Shown piece by piece: positions 33,180-45,592 of a stretch of 64,000 nt of DNA. Numbering within the stretch: position 1 is the first letter of the stretch; each line of letters opens with the position of its first letter. The position numbers and the translations under genes are program-made. Source of the DNA: Zantedeschia hybrid cultivar (lineage: Eukaryota > Streptophyta > Magnoliopsida > Alismatales > Araceae); contig JARZZO010000004.1 in NCBI GenBank assembly GCA_030544215.1, positions 19,828,501 through 19,892,500 of the forward strand, written 5' to 3'. Under the pieces are notes generated by a model that saw nothing but the letters and a program-made list of their open reading frames with translations, was not told where the DNA came from and did no database searches.

Positions 33180-34090
33180 GAAACCTGATGAGACAAAATC
33201 CGATTCGGCCCATTAAAACAAGTTCAAATCCCGTTCGGCCCAGCAGCAGCAGTGCGAGGCCCTCAGGGAGTCTTTGGCCCATCAGTGGCTCAACAGTCCT
33301 CGGCCCATAAGTGGCACCGTCGCTCCCGGCCTAACAGGCTTCAGTCCGCCAATGGTCCATCAGTCTACGACTCGGGGACAGCACGGCAGTCCAAGGTCCA
33401 GCAGGCTTCGGCCCATCGGCGGCCCAACCTCCTTCGGCCCGATAGCCGAGTCCGGCCTACTCCGGTGGCGGATCAAGCACTATGGCGGTTTACCAATAAA
33501 CTCGCGTTTAGTTCTATATCGGCTGCCACCGTTAACCATCCTCTATCCTCTGCTATAAATACACCGCTATTTATTGCCAAAAGTACGCAATCTTATGCCT
33601 CCGAGACCCTAAAGGACTATAGTCCAAATAACATTAAAACTACTCTTTGCTTTCTGAATCGAATCATCTTCAGAAGTTAACTTAACCGTCGGAGGGGGTT
33701 CCTAAGGGCCGAAGTCCGGGACTCCTGCTGACTGGTTTCTTCTTCTTTCCCTCATGTAGGGACTCGATTCGAATCATCGTCGACCTCCCCGAATCGGTCT
33801 CGGCCGCCGACCTCGGACTCCTCCCTCTGGTCTCGACGCCGTGCGCCGGCTGCCCCTCGACCGAAAGAGACTCGGTTTCGTGTCATCCCTTTGTCAGCCG
33901 AAGGAGCTTCGGCCTCAACTTCTCGAAGACAAGCCAACTGCCGACCGAGCGGCTTTCGGCCTCGGACCTCCGGCTTCGCCTCTGCATCCTTCGCCTTCCG
34001 GATCCCCGTCGAGTCTCTAAAACACCGATCCGAACCGACTTTAGATCCACTTCTTTAGATTCCAGCCTCGAAATCCGGTCGTGATAGCTT
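33180..34090 (+). repeat. LTR-like fragment with TATA box
   Basis: A GC-rich stretch full of cggccca/cggccc words, then TATAAATA at 33554-33561, a roughly 120-bp downstream segment, and aaccgtcggaggggg at about 33685, a phrase typical of the R-U5 part of plant gypsy LTRs. Termini and target duplication were not found, so it may be a truncated or solo LTR. Short frames here (for example 33252-33680) have only compositional bias. Confidence 0.5.
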
Positions 34091-35231
34091 CGGCTACATC
34101 AAAACCTATAGACTCACTTTTCACATATAGTGAAAAATTAGATTTATCATACATTAATTCGAGCTTTTCATAAGTTTAAAATCTCCTCGTAAACATATAC
34201 TTTATAAACTTGTTTAGAGACTCTTGCAATGATATGTTTTATAAATGTATTTAGAGTCCGTCTCAGTCATAAATTTGATTTTATATTTCACAATAGAACA
34301 ACCAAACATAGTTTGAACAGGCTCGAGCGACAATTGTGAAGTGCTTTTAAAAGTCTAACAAGGCATAAATCTTGAGACACGATGAGACATAAGTTTCATT
34401 AATTATGAAAAAAATGTTAAAATTATTATAAAATTAAATAATATTAATTTATTATTCGTAATACTATCTCAAGTTCTCAACTTAATGATAGGGTCCCTAC
34501 AAGTGAACAATGGGGTGAACGTAGTGGACTACGAGCTGGCGTGAAGTATGAAGTGCAAGAATTACTGTCCTCTCTTTTAGTATTGGAAGTAACAGAGGTG
34601 GATTTTAGCGAAAATGCTCTGATTTTATTTATCTAGTAGAATTGTCAGCATTGGATTATATTTTAAAGATAATAAAGTTGTCATAAGTCTTAGATCTATC
34701 TTAAAATATCTCATCATCCTACCTTCTCAAGATTTTAAGTAAATTGCATGAGACGCATGCTTTTGTTAGCCAAAGATGTATAGTCTCAAATAAACAGTGT
34801 GAGGCACAAATTTCAAAGCGATTTCTTAATGCCTTGTGTGTTTCAATATCTTGATGTGTTGTTTTTTTATAAATAATATGAATATAGTAAATTTTTTTTT
34901 TAAAAAATAAATAAATATAGTAACTAAGTTCATAATAAATCTATTTACTATAATTTTATTGCGTTTTCTAAGTTGCATCGAACAGGGCCCAAACAGGTTA
35001 CATTGTGAAGTGTGACGTCTAAAACTAATAGTTACTTTTTAAGCAAAACAGCGGGAACCGCCTTATGATCTTCTCTTATAACAGGGGGTTTTTCTGGAAA
35101 ACTCCACCCCGACTCTCCGAATCCTTCTCGGCACCTTACCGTCGTCCCCAACGACCCCCCTCCTGTGCAGAAGAAACCATCGGCCTCTTCTTTCCACCAA
35201 CTCGTTCCTCCTCCTCCTCCCCCCCGCCGCC
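34091..35231. promoter_or_regulatory. MORC gene upstream region
   Basis: AT-rich to about 35040, then GC-rich to the start codon. A palindromic GCGGGAACCGC lies at 35051-35061 and a weak TATA-like cttataac at about 35075. The final 70 bases are C-rich 5' UTR-like sequence ending in gccgccATGG. The transcription start cannot be placed. An ATG at 35065 would open an overlapping upstream frame only if transcription starts before it. Confidence 0.45.
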
Positions 35232-35664
35232 ATGGATTCCGTCGTCAAGGAGGAAATTGTGGACGCAGAGCCGCCGCGGGTTCCTGTCGTCGGGCCGCTG
35301 CCGCCGCGCATGCCGTTGACGGTGATTGACCTCTCCAGCAGCGACGACGACAGCGACGACGAGGGCGGCGTTTGCATGGCCCCGGAGAAGAAGCCTAGGG
35401 TTATCGATGGTGCCGTGGACGCGGGCGGCCCGCTAAAGAGGAGGAAGTCGGAGAACGGTTTCGGCTTCGCTCTTCCCGTCGGGTTCCTCGACCCCCTCCC
35501 GCCGGAGGACGCACGTGCGCCGCCGCCGTCGCCGCCGCCCCTACCCCTGCCGCAGCCGATCTCGGTGGTGCGGCCCCTCGCGCCGGGAGTGAAGAGTTGC
35601 CGGCAGTTTTGGAAGGCGGGAGATTACAAGGGCGATGCCATGGTGGAGTCGGCATCCCTCTCTG
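35232..35664 (+). CDS. MORC: MORC exon 1 (start codon, N-terminal region)
   Basis: ATG at 35232 lies in the strong context gccgccATGG. The exon encodes residues 1-144 plus one base and ends tctG|GTGAGT. It holds the SUMO-interaction-like motif, basic clusters, the GFLDPLP and Pro-rich segments, and CRQFWKAGDY. It is strikingly GC-rich compared with the remaining exons. The frame continues to a TAA in the intron if unspliced. Confidence 0.93.
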
Positions 35665-36294
35665 GTGAGTTGTCGTTGTTTGCACGCGCTGTTGGTTGGC
35701 TTTCCCTTGTTTAAACTCGGGCGATGCGAGTTCCTATCTTTCCGTGGATTTGTTCTTTCCAAAGGGGGGGCACCTGCTTCGTGGGCCGCCTCGTCTTAAT
35801 GGTGCTTTTTAATTGGAATCTGCTGAGCAATAATGGTAGCAATGGTGGTGGCCGTGCTGCTGCTGTTGTTATTATTGTTTCCTTATTTGATTTTGTCGAT
35901 AAGAATATAAGATAGCGCGCCCTCACGATGTGAAGGCAAATGTGGAAATTTTCAGTTCGAATGAAACGGGCATCGTGCAACCGATTAATGGTTGCTAATG
36001 GCATGCCTATGTAAGTTCTTGCTCTAGGCTGGTAACAATAACTGTGTGTTTAATCCCCACTTTATCCGTATTTGAGGGCTAAGCACATATCACGCCAGCG
36101 AGTAAAAGTACATGATTGTTAGGACCCTTTATTTGGCCTGTAATTAATGGGATCCGTGATCTGGTACGGTTACCAACCTGGAAAACGGGGTGCTTGTGAC
36201 CCAGGACCTTGAAGTGGGAAATAGAGTGAGATATGAAAATGGAACAAACATGTCTGAGAGCTCATTTACAAGCTACCATGGCACCCCTCCCCCC

Positions 36295-36298
<4 letters not shown>

Positions 36299-36333
<35 letters not shown>
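36299..36333. repeat. (GA)n microsatellite
   Basis: About 17 GA dinucleotides in MORC intron 1. Confidence 0.97.
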
Positions 36334-36338
<5 letters not shown>

Positions 36339-36644
36339 GAAGAGGGAACAAATTAAAGTCTTTTAAGAAGCTATAAAAGAACTGATCAGAAGCATGCAGA
36401 AACTCTTGGGCAGCTAAAATTGTAGAACTGAAAGCAGATTTAGGTGATTATTTAAGCCACCATACGGAAGTGATTATGGGGGATTTTGATGGTTGGTATC
36501 TGTGGTCGCATGTAATGGTTTCCAAATGACAGATTATTGATACCTTTGGGATGTCCAATTCCAACAATTAAACACATGAAAGAGTCTCTTTTTCTTTTTG
36601 AATATATAAGAAACCCCAAAGATGGATCCTCATGTTTGAAATTG

Positions 36645-36780
36645 CATAGATTATAGTTAGAAGGCTTTAAAAATAATAGAAAATTAATTCCATAGATTAT
36701 AGTTAGAAGGCTTTAAAAAGAATAGAAAATTAATTCCATAGATTATTGTTAGAAGGCTTTAAAAAGAATGTAAAATTATA
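36645..36780. repeat. 46-bp tandem repeat, three copies
   Basis: The unit begins catagattatagttagaagg and starts at 36645, 36691 and 36737. The copies differ by a few bases and the last is slightly short. In MORC intron 1. Confidence 0.95.
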
Positions 36781-37144
36781 AACCACTACTAATTTTAATG
36801 TTCTGTTCCGCAGAAAGAGATTGTAGTAAAATGTATTTGCCTATGTTTTTCCCATGTACCTCTCATTTACCCCTTTTTTTGGTCGTGGGGGGGGGGGTAA
36901 AGCGATGGGAAATTCTTGGTTAAGTCGGCATATAGTTTCATTCATGATGGTAGTGCTAGCTTCCTAGGCTTCCTTTTGGCTAAGTAGGTTATTGAGCCCC
37001 TGCAGTCTTCGAAGGGGCGGTTATTCATGTAGAGGATTGCTCATGGGAGATACCTACTTGTGACTGGTTAGCTCCAATTCTTGTCTATGTGAAGAGAAGA
37101 GTGTTGATAATTTGTTATCCAAATGTACCTTTATAAAGGAAGTG

Positions 37145-37534
37145 TTGGAGCATGGTTAGATTGTGTGCATCAGCTGCCGGAAAAATGGAAGACCTCTTAA
37201 CGAAAGTGGAACCAGAAATGAAACCTAAAGGTGACAGCAGGATTAAGGGCTGATCCTTCATGCTACCCTATGCGCTATCGAGCGCAAGGAATGCAAGACT
37301 ATTTTGAGGAGAGACCAAAAAGCCGGAGAAATTACCTCCTTCATTGGTGATATGTATGGAGAAACTTGCTCAAGCCATCTATACTTGTTGGGTTTTTGGG
37401 AGTTTTTGAATTGAGCCACACCATCCTGATTCCTGATACATTTTTATGCAGCAGAATTTCTGTGAGCTAACTTGTGTGACACTTGTAAACTCCCTATTTT
37501 TAATGTAATAAACTTGTGTTTCTCTCCACTTTCA
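37145..37534 (+). mobile_element. small retro-insertion flanked by a 10-bp duplication
   Basis: aaaggaagtg occurs at 37135-37144 and 37535-37544 around a 390-bp segment that ends in a short A-rich stretch (cactttcaaaa) preceded by taatgtaataaac. This looks like a SINE or 5'-truncated retrocopy. No family was recognised. Confidence 0.4.
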
Positions 37535-37994
37535 AAAGGAAGTGCATAAAAGAGGTCTCAAAAAATTGAATCTGTCACCTTAAGAGTTTCTAAAAAGGGA
37601 TTTGCTAAAGTGACAGTAGTCGGTATACATTTCCAAGCAACATTTTGTCCTGTCACAGTTCGTTTCCCTCTTATCTTATATGGTTCTCTGTACCCTCAAA
37701 GGTATATTGCAGAAATCTACTTCACATAACAAACTACTGGTGAAAGATATTCCCTCTTAACACATTTATGTATTTATGTATGTACTTACCATGAATATTT
37801 AGAACCAGCATCTTTTGAAGAAATTGGTGTACCAAGTATTAGTACATTTTTGAAGAAATTGATTTACCAAGTATTAGTATATCTATCATAGATGTAATGT
37901 CAACATTAAATCCAGTTAAAGTATGTCGCTTCTTTTTGGCAGTTAACCTGCTTGGCTGTTGCTAATGGAACTCACAAGTTTTTTTTTAGAAGGT

Positions 37995-40900
37995 GACTAA
38001 TAGTCACTATTCCATTGATGAAAAGAAAAAATAGTACAAACCAGAGTCCAAACAGAAAACACACCACAACCTGATTGGGACAAACCCCCAACCAAGTCAT
38101 AAAACACAGAATACAGATTACAATTGAACAGTTTTATCAAGGGGATAAAACCAGAATTACAGAAAAACCCCTCACAAAAACAGAGATCTCCACAAGGCTG
38201 CCTTCTGCAAAATAGCAGAGTTGTCTTCTTTAATGATACCAGCAACTCTTCCCCACTCTTCCACTCTTCTAAAAGTAATCTTCAATAATTCAATAGCACT
38301 ATTGTATTGGTCATCGAACTTCCTCCTATTTCTTTCACACCAGATGGTCCACATCAAAGCCGGCCCAATGAGGAACCACACATGTTTCTGGCCAGGAAAT
38401 GGGCAGACCTTAGACCACCACCTTAGAAGATCCACGACTGAACACTGATTCACCCAACTGATACCAAATAATCTGCAGAGAGCCATCCACAGAGTTTTAA
38501 TAATGCCACATCCCATAAAAAGATGTATATGGTCCTCCTCAAAAATAGTACAAAAGACACATGAAGAATTATCTGAAATATGGAACTTCTTAGCCCTCTT
38601 ACCCGTGAGGGTTCTAGACCAAGCAATCTTCCATAAGAACACCTTAATCTTACTAGGGAGATTTTTTGCCCAAACTAAATTCTTCCAACAAACCCTACAT
38701 CCACCATCATTCAAAACCTGAACAATAGACCTAACTGAAAACTGCCCATTGGTATTCCATCTCCAAACTCTCTTGTCTTGAATCTCTGCACTTGTACTAA
38801 CTCTGCTAATGAGATTAAAGAAAGATAGGATTTCCTCTAATTCCACATTAGTTAGGTCCCTTCTCAGCTGCAAATTGATAAAACCTGAACCAATCTGAGA
38901 CAAAACATCTGCAACCGAAGCCACCTAGTTATGAGTGATATTGAATATATTATTGAATGATGAAGACAAGACCAGTCCAAAGCACCATCTATATTTCCAA
39001 AAAGATGTGTCACTGCCATTATCAACCTGAATATTATAAGAGATAGCCAAAATATTATAAGAGATATTGAATATATTACTGAATGATGAAGACAAGACCA
39101 GTCCAAAGCACCATCTATCTTTCCAAAAAGATGTGTCACTACCATTACCAACCTGAATATTATAAGAGATAGCCAAAAACTCAGTAGTCTTCACTATGTT
39201 CTTCCAGATGGGAGACAAATTGTAAGTGGTAGAAGGACTTAAAGTCCACTTATTACCAGTAAAGTAATAAATCCTTGACAATGACAGTCCAAAGGGCTTC
39301 CGAACACTCCCCCCTTCTCCACAGCCATTTCATTAGCAAAGCTTTATTGAAAGTATCAACTCCACAAAGGCCAATCCCACCCTACTCCTTACTTTTGCAA
39401 ACATTCTTCCAATTAATCAGGTGAAGCCCTCTCTTCTCTCTTTTCCCTCCTGACCAGAAAAAGGAACTTCTGGCAGATTCTAGAATCCTCTCCACAGTCC
39501 TCAGAATCTTGAAAATAGAGGCATAATAAATGGCCAATGAAGATAAGACTGATTTAGATAAAATCAATCTCCCACCTCCTGAGAGAAATCTACCTTTCCA
39601 TCCTTCTAACCGGTCTTCAAATTTCTTAATAAGATCATCCCAATCCCTAATCCTGATCATTCCATCCGATAAGGGTAATCCAAGGTATTTGATAGGGAAG
39701 GAATTGACTTTGCACTCAAAGAAATATGCAATTCCTTGTAATATCTTGTTCCACATTAATCCCAATAATTTCTGATTTCTCATAGTTAATCCTCAAACCA
39801 GTAATTACATCCACTAGAATCAACAACCTTTTGATATTCTGAATTTCTACATTACTTCCAGTAGTAAACAATAATGTATCGTCCACGAATTGAAGGTGAG
39901 ATAAAGGAATGTTGCTTCTACCAATACTGAACCCCTCAATCAAACCCTTTTGAGCGGCACTGTCCCACACGGTACTCAAAATCTGACCAATTATCAAGAA
40001 CAGGAGGGGTGACATAGGATCCCCCTGCCGAAGTTCTCTAGAACTCTTAAAGTAACCACATGGCTCTCCATTGATCAAAACAGAGAATGTAGAAGAGGAT
40101 ATACATCTCATCACCCACCTAATCCATCTCCCATTAAAGCTCATAAGCTCCATAGATTTCTGAAGACAAGTCTAGTTGATTATGTCATAGGCTTTTTCAA
40201 AATCAATCTTCAATAAAACTCCTTTCTTCTTTCTATTCTTATAGTGATGAATAGCTTCATATGCTGCCATGTAATTATCCAAGATGTTTCTACCTTGCAG
40301 AAATACTGATTGATTAACACCCACAATCTTATGAATGACTTTCTTGAGCCTGGATGCCAACATCTTTGTAATGATTTTATAACACCCATTGAGTAAGCTA
40401 ATAGGACGAAAATCGGTCATTCTTTCAGCACCATCAGATTTTGGGATACGGACAATATAAGTTGCATTGAAGACTTTAATCCTTTCCGGATTATCATAGA
40501 ATTCTTGGACGACTTTCATAAGATCCCCTTTAATGATGTCCCAGAAAAATTGGTAAAACCCTATGGACATCCCATCGGGTCCCGGAGCTTTATTGGGATC
40601 CATACTAAACACAACATCTTTAATTTCCATCTTTGAAAAGGGTGAAGACAGTTCATCAGCTTCAGAAGCATCTAACTTTGGGAGCAACTCTTCTTCCAGA
40701 TGAGGTCTCAACTGAAAATCCTCCAAGAATAGGTTCTTATAGAAATCAACAAACCTTCTCTTTATCTCATTAGGATCTTCGATCACAACCCCGTTATCTC
40801 TGATATGATCAATAGACATAAATCTCTTCTTGGCACTAGCCACCGCATGGAAATAAGAGGTATTTTTATCCCTTTCTTTTAACCAATGTTCCTTGGCTCT

Positions 40901-41948
40901 CTGTCTCCATTTGATTTCCTCTTTCAACAGCTCTTCATTCAGCATGATCTTGGCTTCTTTTAGTGACTGCATTTCCTGTGGTAATAAAACCATAATCTCA
41001 CTTTTCAACTCCAAATCCTCAATGCTCTTCTTCAGAAACTCTCTCTCTTTTGATACTCTTCCAAATTTCTGGATAGCCCATTGTTTCAAACTTTTCCTGA
41101 TCCACTTTAATTTACCTGAAAGTTATGGACTGCTGAAACAGCCCTAGGAGCTTCATGCCACCATTTGGTAACCATGTCTTTGAATCCTTCTTCTCTCTGC
41201 CATTTCAGTTCGTATATGAAGATTCTGCATTTCTTTCTCTTATGCTCCATCATTAGAAGCAGTGGGATATGATCCGAGACAGACCTACTAATCCCTTTAA
41301 TGTGTGTCATAAGAAAACTGTTGAACCAATCCGTGGAAATTAAAATCCTATCAATCCTTAATTGTTTACTAACCTGCTGTAGGTTTGACCAAGTAAATTT
41401 CCTGTTCGGAATATCTAGATCTATAAGCTGAACCTCCCTGATCCACTGATTTAGGCTATCCATCTCCTTGCTCAACTTCTGCATACCAGACCTTTCCCAG
41501 GGGAACCTTACACAATTAAAGTCCCCAACAATGCACCAAGCTTCAGCAAAAAGAGAGTGCAACCTGTAGAGCTCCTGGAAGAACAATACCCTTTGCTGAT
41601 CAGTGTGTGCATACATTGACGAAATAACCCACCTACTGCTACATGAACTTCTACCCTTCCACTTGAAAGCAACCGAGATACTGAACTTGCCACATCACAA
41701 ACATTGCCATCTAATTTGTTACCATTCCACAAGATTAACTGCCCACCTTTAAGTCCCTCAGCCGGGAGAACTGCAACCTTATCAAGCAAAGGCCTACCCA
41801 ATCTTGGTAAAGAGAAATTGTTCAAATTGATCATCTTTGTTTCTTGCAAACAGATGCAATCTAGCTTGAAGGACAAAACAAGGTCTCTTATAGCTCTAAC
41901 CTTAAAATCCCCATTAAGCCCCCTAATGTTCTATGAAATCAGATTCAT
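37995..41948 (-). pseudogene. LINE-1 ORF2 (endonuclease and reverse transcriptase)
   Basis: ATG 41948-41946 begins MNLIS, followed at once by TAG where family members have Trp. The endonuclease has CLQETKM and the WCIVGDFNCVRFPWER and SDHIPLL blocks. The RT has NKAPGPDGMSIGFYQFFW, FRPISLLNGCYKIITKMLA, LKIDFEKAYD, RQGDPMSPLLF and the catalytic FVDD at about 39890. A zf-RVT-type region (VWRWNTNGQFSVRS ... CVFC) lies at 38760-38540. Breaks occur near 41510, 41100, 40170, 39780, 39380 and 38930. Confidence 0.93.
38940..39191 (-). repeat. 126-bp in-frame tandem duplication within LINE-1 ORF2
   Basis: The word attgaatatatta starts at 38940 and again at 39066, and the following 120 bases match closely. 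126 bp is 42 codons, so the duplicated peptide (ISYNIQV-NGSDTSFWK-RWCF) is repeated in frame. Confidence 0.9.
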
Positions 41949-44159
41949 GTTGGAACCATGTGTAACCCTCCCTCCTTAACCTTCTTGCCTCTAAGACCGT
42001 CAAGAAGTACATTATTCTTCACAAAGTCAGCTTCTCTCTTTCTTATTTTTATGCCTCCACCCGTACCCTTCCTCTTAAATGATAGTTGCAGTGCATCACT
42101 TCTTTTCAGCTTCTTAAGAAATCTCAAGACCATCTCTTCTCTGCCTAAGAATGATACTCCTATTCGTTGTCCGAAGAGAATGATCTCCTCAGTCCAAGCT
42201 TCCTCAACAACGGCCTGCTTCACAGCCAGCAGCGCAACACACTCTTCATAAGGGATAAGATGAACACACAAGTTATCATTCTGAACATTTCCTTCATTCG
42301 CTGTTTTATACACACATAATCCTGACAATTCATCTTGAGACCGAACCGAATCAGAAGACACATCATCCATCTGCAGTAATCCTTCCGCACTGGCACTGTC
42401 ACGTCCCTCCTCCGCATCCCCGCTAATAAGAAGCCGCTGACCACTGATCATCCTCGGCCTATCTTGCACTGTCCATATCGTCCCATAAACCCTCTGACTA
42501 TTCCCGTATTCCAATCCTCTGTTGAAACCTGGAAAGCTGCTAACGGAGCTTTGTTTTCCAGAGCACGAACCAGAACCAGTCGCGTTGGGAGGAAGACGAC
42601 GGGTCAAACTCGGCTCAACATAAGTTAGGTGAACCGGTCCTAGGGAAGCCCCTGATACCTGAACCGGTACCATAGAAACCCGGTTCAAAGATAAGTCAGG
42701 ATCCGAAACGACGGATCCAAAAGCATCGGATCTCCGCCAGCAACTGGATCCTCCTCAATCGCAACCCAACACTATATATCTCCTTCGCCCGATAACCTCT
42801 CTCCTTCACTCCCATAAAAGCCAGTCTTCATGCTCATCTCGGGAGTATCCAGCAGTGCCTCCCCCATGTCTTTAATAGAGTTGAATCCCTTGCCACTACC
42901 CAAAGACTGTACTTTCCTGCATTCTGAAGACACTGAGATCGCCCCAAGAAGCCCTATACCATCATGCATCCTCGGGACCCCACTGCCTTTAATGCCTCTG
43001 CCAGCACCATCCCCTGCCTGGCTGTTCGCCTCCTTGCAACTCAGATGAAACAAGTTCTGAGAATTGTTGACTTGTTCTGACTCAGAATCTACATCCCCTT
43101 GGATTGGAGCAATGGAGGCTTCCGGTACCCCTGTTTCAGCTGCACTACCTCTGTTCTTCCTGAGTTTCCTGTATTCAGCAACAACTTCTGCCCGCATCCA
43201 ATCATTCTCAGTAGTATGAGCTCTACCAGTACCTTCCACACTGGTAGAGACCCAATAAACACCACCCCCCACAGAGATCTTCATCTTCTCCGGAATAACC
43301 CCCCCTTGATCAATGGCTATTTTGACTCGAACTGCCGAGACGTTTACCCCCCTGAGTCCTTTCCCATATACTTCTCTAAGTCTACCAAATCTTGAGCAAA
43401 TGACATGGAATGAAGCAATGTTCCACATATGAAGAGGTATCCCATATAATCTGCACCAGACTTCAATCTCATCTTCCACAGGGATTGTCCCAACTTCAAC
43501 CTTCCACGGTGAGAAATGCAGAGCCCCACCCTCCTTGAACTCTACACACCCCTTGGAGCAAGCCAGACTCTTCCAAGACTTCAAATCAGCATTGACAAGG
43601 AAAGAACACTTTCCAAGTCTACGGATGCACCAGTTGCGGACTTCCGGCCAAAGAATCTTCAGTCTTCCCCTTACCTCCTCACAATCAACTTTTAAACGAA
43701 GGAAGTCTTACTGTACAGAGATCACGACGCACTGATCCAAGTAGGATCTGGCAGGTCCTACCTTCGGTGACCATGGTAACTCCAGAACTCTAGGGAGAAT
43801 CTTAGTGACAGGAAGAGCTCATGAGTTAACACCCTTTCTGGTAGACGGCTGTCTTGCACCCTCCACTGGAGTCCTAACAGAGGGACGGAGGACAGGGCAG
43901 TTGCTCCTCCTATGACCAACTCCTCTGCAATGGAGACACCGAACTGCATCTCTGCAGTAAGCTGTATGATGGCTCTTGCAGAGGCAGCGAATACACTCAT
44001 CTCTGCGAACTGGAAGTTCAGCCGAAGCCTTCCTCCCAGGAAGCTCTCTACGGCCAGTCTTCACCGGGACAGGAATCCACCCCCTCTCCCCGCCAGCCAC
44101 AGCTTCCCCATGAACTATCCTCTCTCCTCTCTCACTTATCTCTGTATTATATCTGTCCC
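41945..44159 (-). pseudogene. LINE-1 ORF1 (RNA-binding protein)
   Basis: The N-terminal part carries two Cys-rich knuckles (CIRCLCKSHHTAYC and CLHCRGVGHRRSNC, about 43990-43900). After a gap comes a DUF4283-like region (VWCRLYGIPLHMWN ... FHVICSRFGRLREVYGKG, about 43470-43370). A third segment (42688-41945) is Lys/Arg-rich near its end and closes with TGA 41947-41945. Frame changes occur near 43700 and 42750. Knuckles placed before the DUF4283-like domain are the reverse of the usual plant L1 order. Confidence 0.8.
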
Positions 44160-44176
44160 AATGGAACTCACAAGTT

Positions 44177-45214
44177 GGGTGTTGCATTCATCAAAACAAT
44201 GAGCTTCCTGATTTTTTTTCTTATTTATTCTCAATTATGTTTTTTTATTGTGGGTTTTTTTTGTCAGCAGCAATTGATTAAAGAAGGCTTGTTTTTTTTT
44301 TTTCCAGTTATTGTTTACGATTATCATGTTCCTTGAAATACATTCTAGGAGCAGTGTTTCTGACTAACCATGCTACATTTGGAAGGCAATCATAATTCAT
44401 ATGTATAATCTGCCGAATGAGATATTCGTGCAATATTGTGACTTTGAACTGAATAACTCATTGGCCTTCCACTATAAATGGCTTCCTTTGTCTCCATATG
44501 CAATTATTGTGCAATACACTTCACTGGCATTTTTTTTGAAAGGAAAACTTGTATAAATTTTTGCAACACACATTTGTCCTTAATTTTAGTGCTGGCGTGG
44601 GCAGGTTTTGCTTGTTTTTTAACATCGTCCTCTTGTTAATCATCTTATAGTTAGTGGGAGTTTTGGGTGAGGGGAGAGTTTTGACTATCTGAGATCAAGG
44701 AAAAATTCTCTTCCTTACTAGTTTGTATGACTTTTGTTTATTTCTTAATAAAATTGGTCATACAAGCCACAATCACTTTGGAGAATTCATTACACAGTCC
44801 TTCACCAAAATGGAATCCCACCAAGAGTTTCATAATTATTTTTGCAATTTAGAATTTGTACAATTTGAATTTCTAAACTGAGATGCATTTCCAAGGCTGC
44901 TATATCTTATGATTAGGAGAATGCGCAATTCTTCTATTCACTTTGAAATATGCTATGATGATTTCTTATGTGGTTACTTTGGTGATTCGGTTCATCTCAC
45001 CTTGTGTTGTTTGGTGTGATTGAAAGAATCAGACTGGACTACTTCTAGCGATTTTAAAAGTTAAACATTGGGAAGGATAAGTTCCTTAAATGTGTTTCTC
45101 TTGAACTACTAAGCATGGTTGCAACCTTTTTTTTACTAATTTTTCTTTTTGGGTTGATTACATTGTTGGTGCTCCATGTACTGACTTTAGCTGACACATT
45201 TGGTTTATCTGCAG
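44177..45214. other. distal intron 1, no element recognised
   Basis: T-rich intron sequence leading to the exon 2 acceptor. No repeat or gene seen beyond T homopolymers. Confidence 0.6.
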
Positions 45215-45289
45215 TTGGAATTGACCATGTGAGGGTTCACCCTAAGTTTCTGCATTCTAATGCTACCAGCCATAAATGGGCTCTCGGAG
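45215..45289 (+). CDS. MORC: MORC exon 2 (start of the ATPase domain)
   Basis: 75 bp after tttatctgcAG and before GTGATT, phase 1 on both sides. It encodes GIDHVRVHPKFLHSNATSHK and then WALG, the highly conserved opening of the MORC GHKL fold. The split Val codon joins exon 1 (G) with TT. Confidence 0.95.
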
Positions 45290-45476
45290 GTGATTAACCA
45301 TTACCTATTGATCTATTGATAAGTCTGGAACCCCCCCCACCCCTATTCTTTTTTCTCGTTCTGATTTCTACTTTGTCTGGAACTCTACTCTCCTGTATCT
45401 GGATCGGTGAGAGAAAACCAAACAAAGCCTCACATTATGTGGCTGACTTTTTTTCCTCTTTGTGTCCCTGTGGCAG

Positions 45477-45511
45477 CCCTTGCAGAGCTTCTGGACAATG
45501 CTGTTGATGAG
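45477..45511 (+). CDS. MORC: MORC exon 3 (N-box micro-exon)
   Basis: 35 bp between tgtggcAG and GTACTT. It encodes A-LAELLDNAVDE, the N-box whose Asn coordinates Mg-ATP. It ends in phase 0. Confidence 0.93.
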
Positions 45512-45592
45512 GTACTTTTTGGATCCTTCAAGTATGTTTGCATGCTTTTTTTTTTTTTGGCATTCCTACTATAAATTACATTGTGTTATCAG

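Larger units (their letters stand above)
37981..44159 (-). mobile_element. L1-type LINE in MORC intron 1, antisense, full length but dead
   Basis: Flanked by a 17-bp target duplication, aatggaactcacaagtt, at 37964-37980 and 44160-44176. The poly(A) appears as a T-run at the left edge, so the element is on the minus strand. ORF1 (44159-41945) and ORF2 (41948-about 37995) are both recognisable, including zinc knuckles, endonuclease, RT and a terminal zinc-finger-type region. At least six frame changes or stops make it inactive. The gene's transcript reads through it in the antisense direction. Confidence 0.96.

Noticed and set aside
33252..33680. 142-codon plus frame
   Set aside because: Lies in an LTR-like fragment across its TATA box. 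Composition is repetitive (SAN/RPN-like) with no domain.
35065..35319. 84-codon frame overlapping MORC exon 1, considered as an upstream ORF
   Set aside because: It depends on transcription starting before 35065, but the only TATA-like signal is at about 35075. Its peptide is Ser/Pro/Arg-rich, typical of a shadow frame.
38172..41876. RT-containing frames considered as a host gene in the MORC intron
   Set aside because: They belong to a LINE with a 17-bp target duplication and poly(A) tail, broken by many stops.
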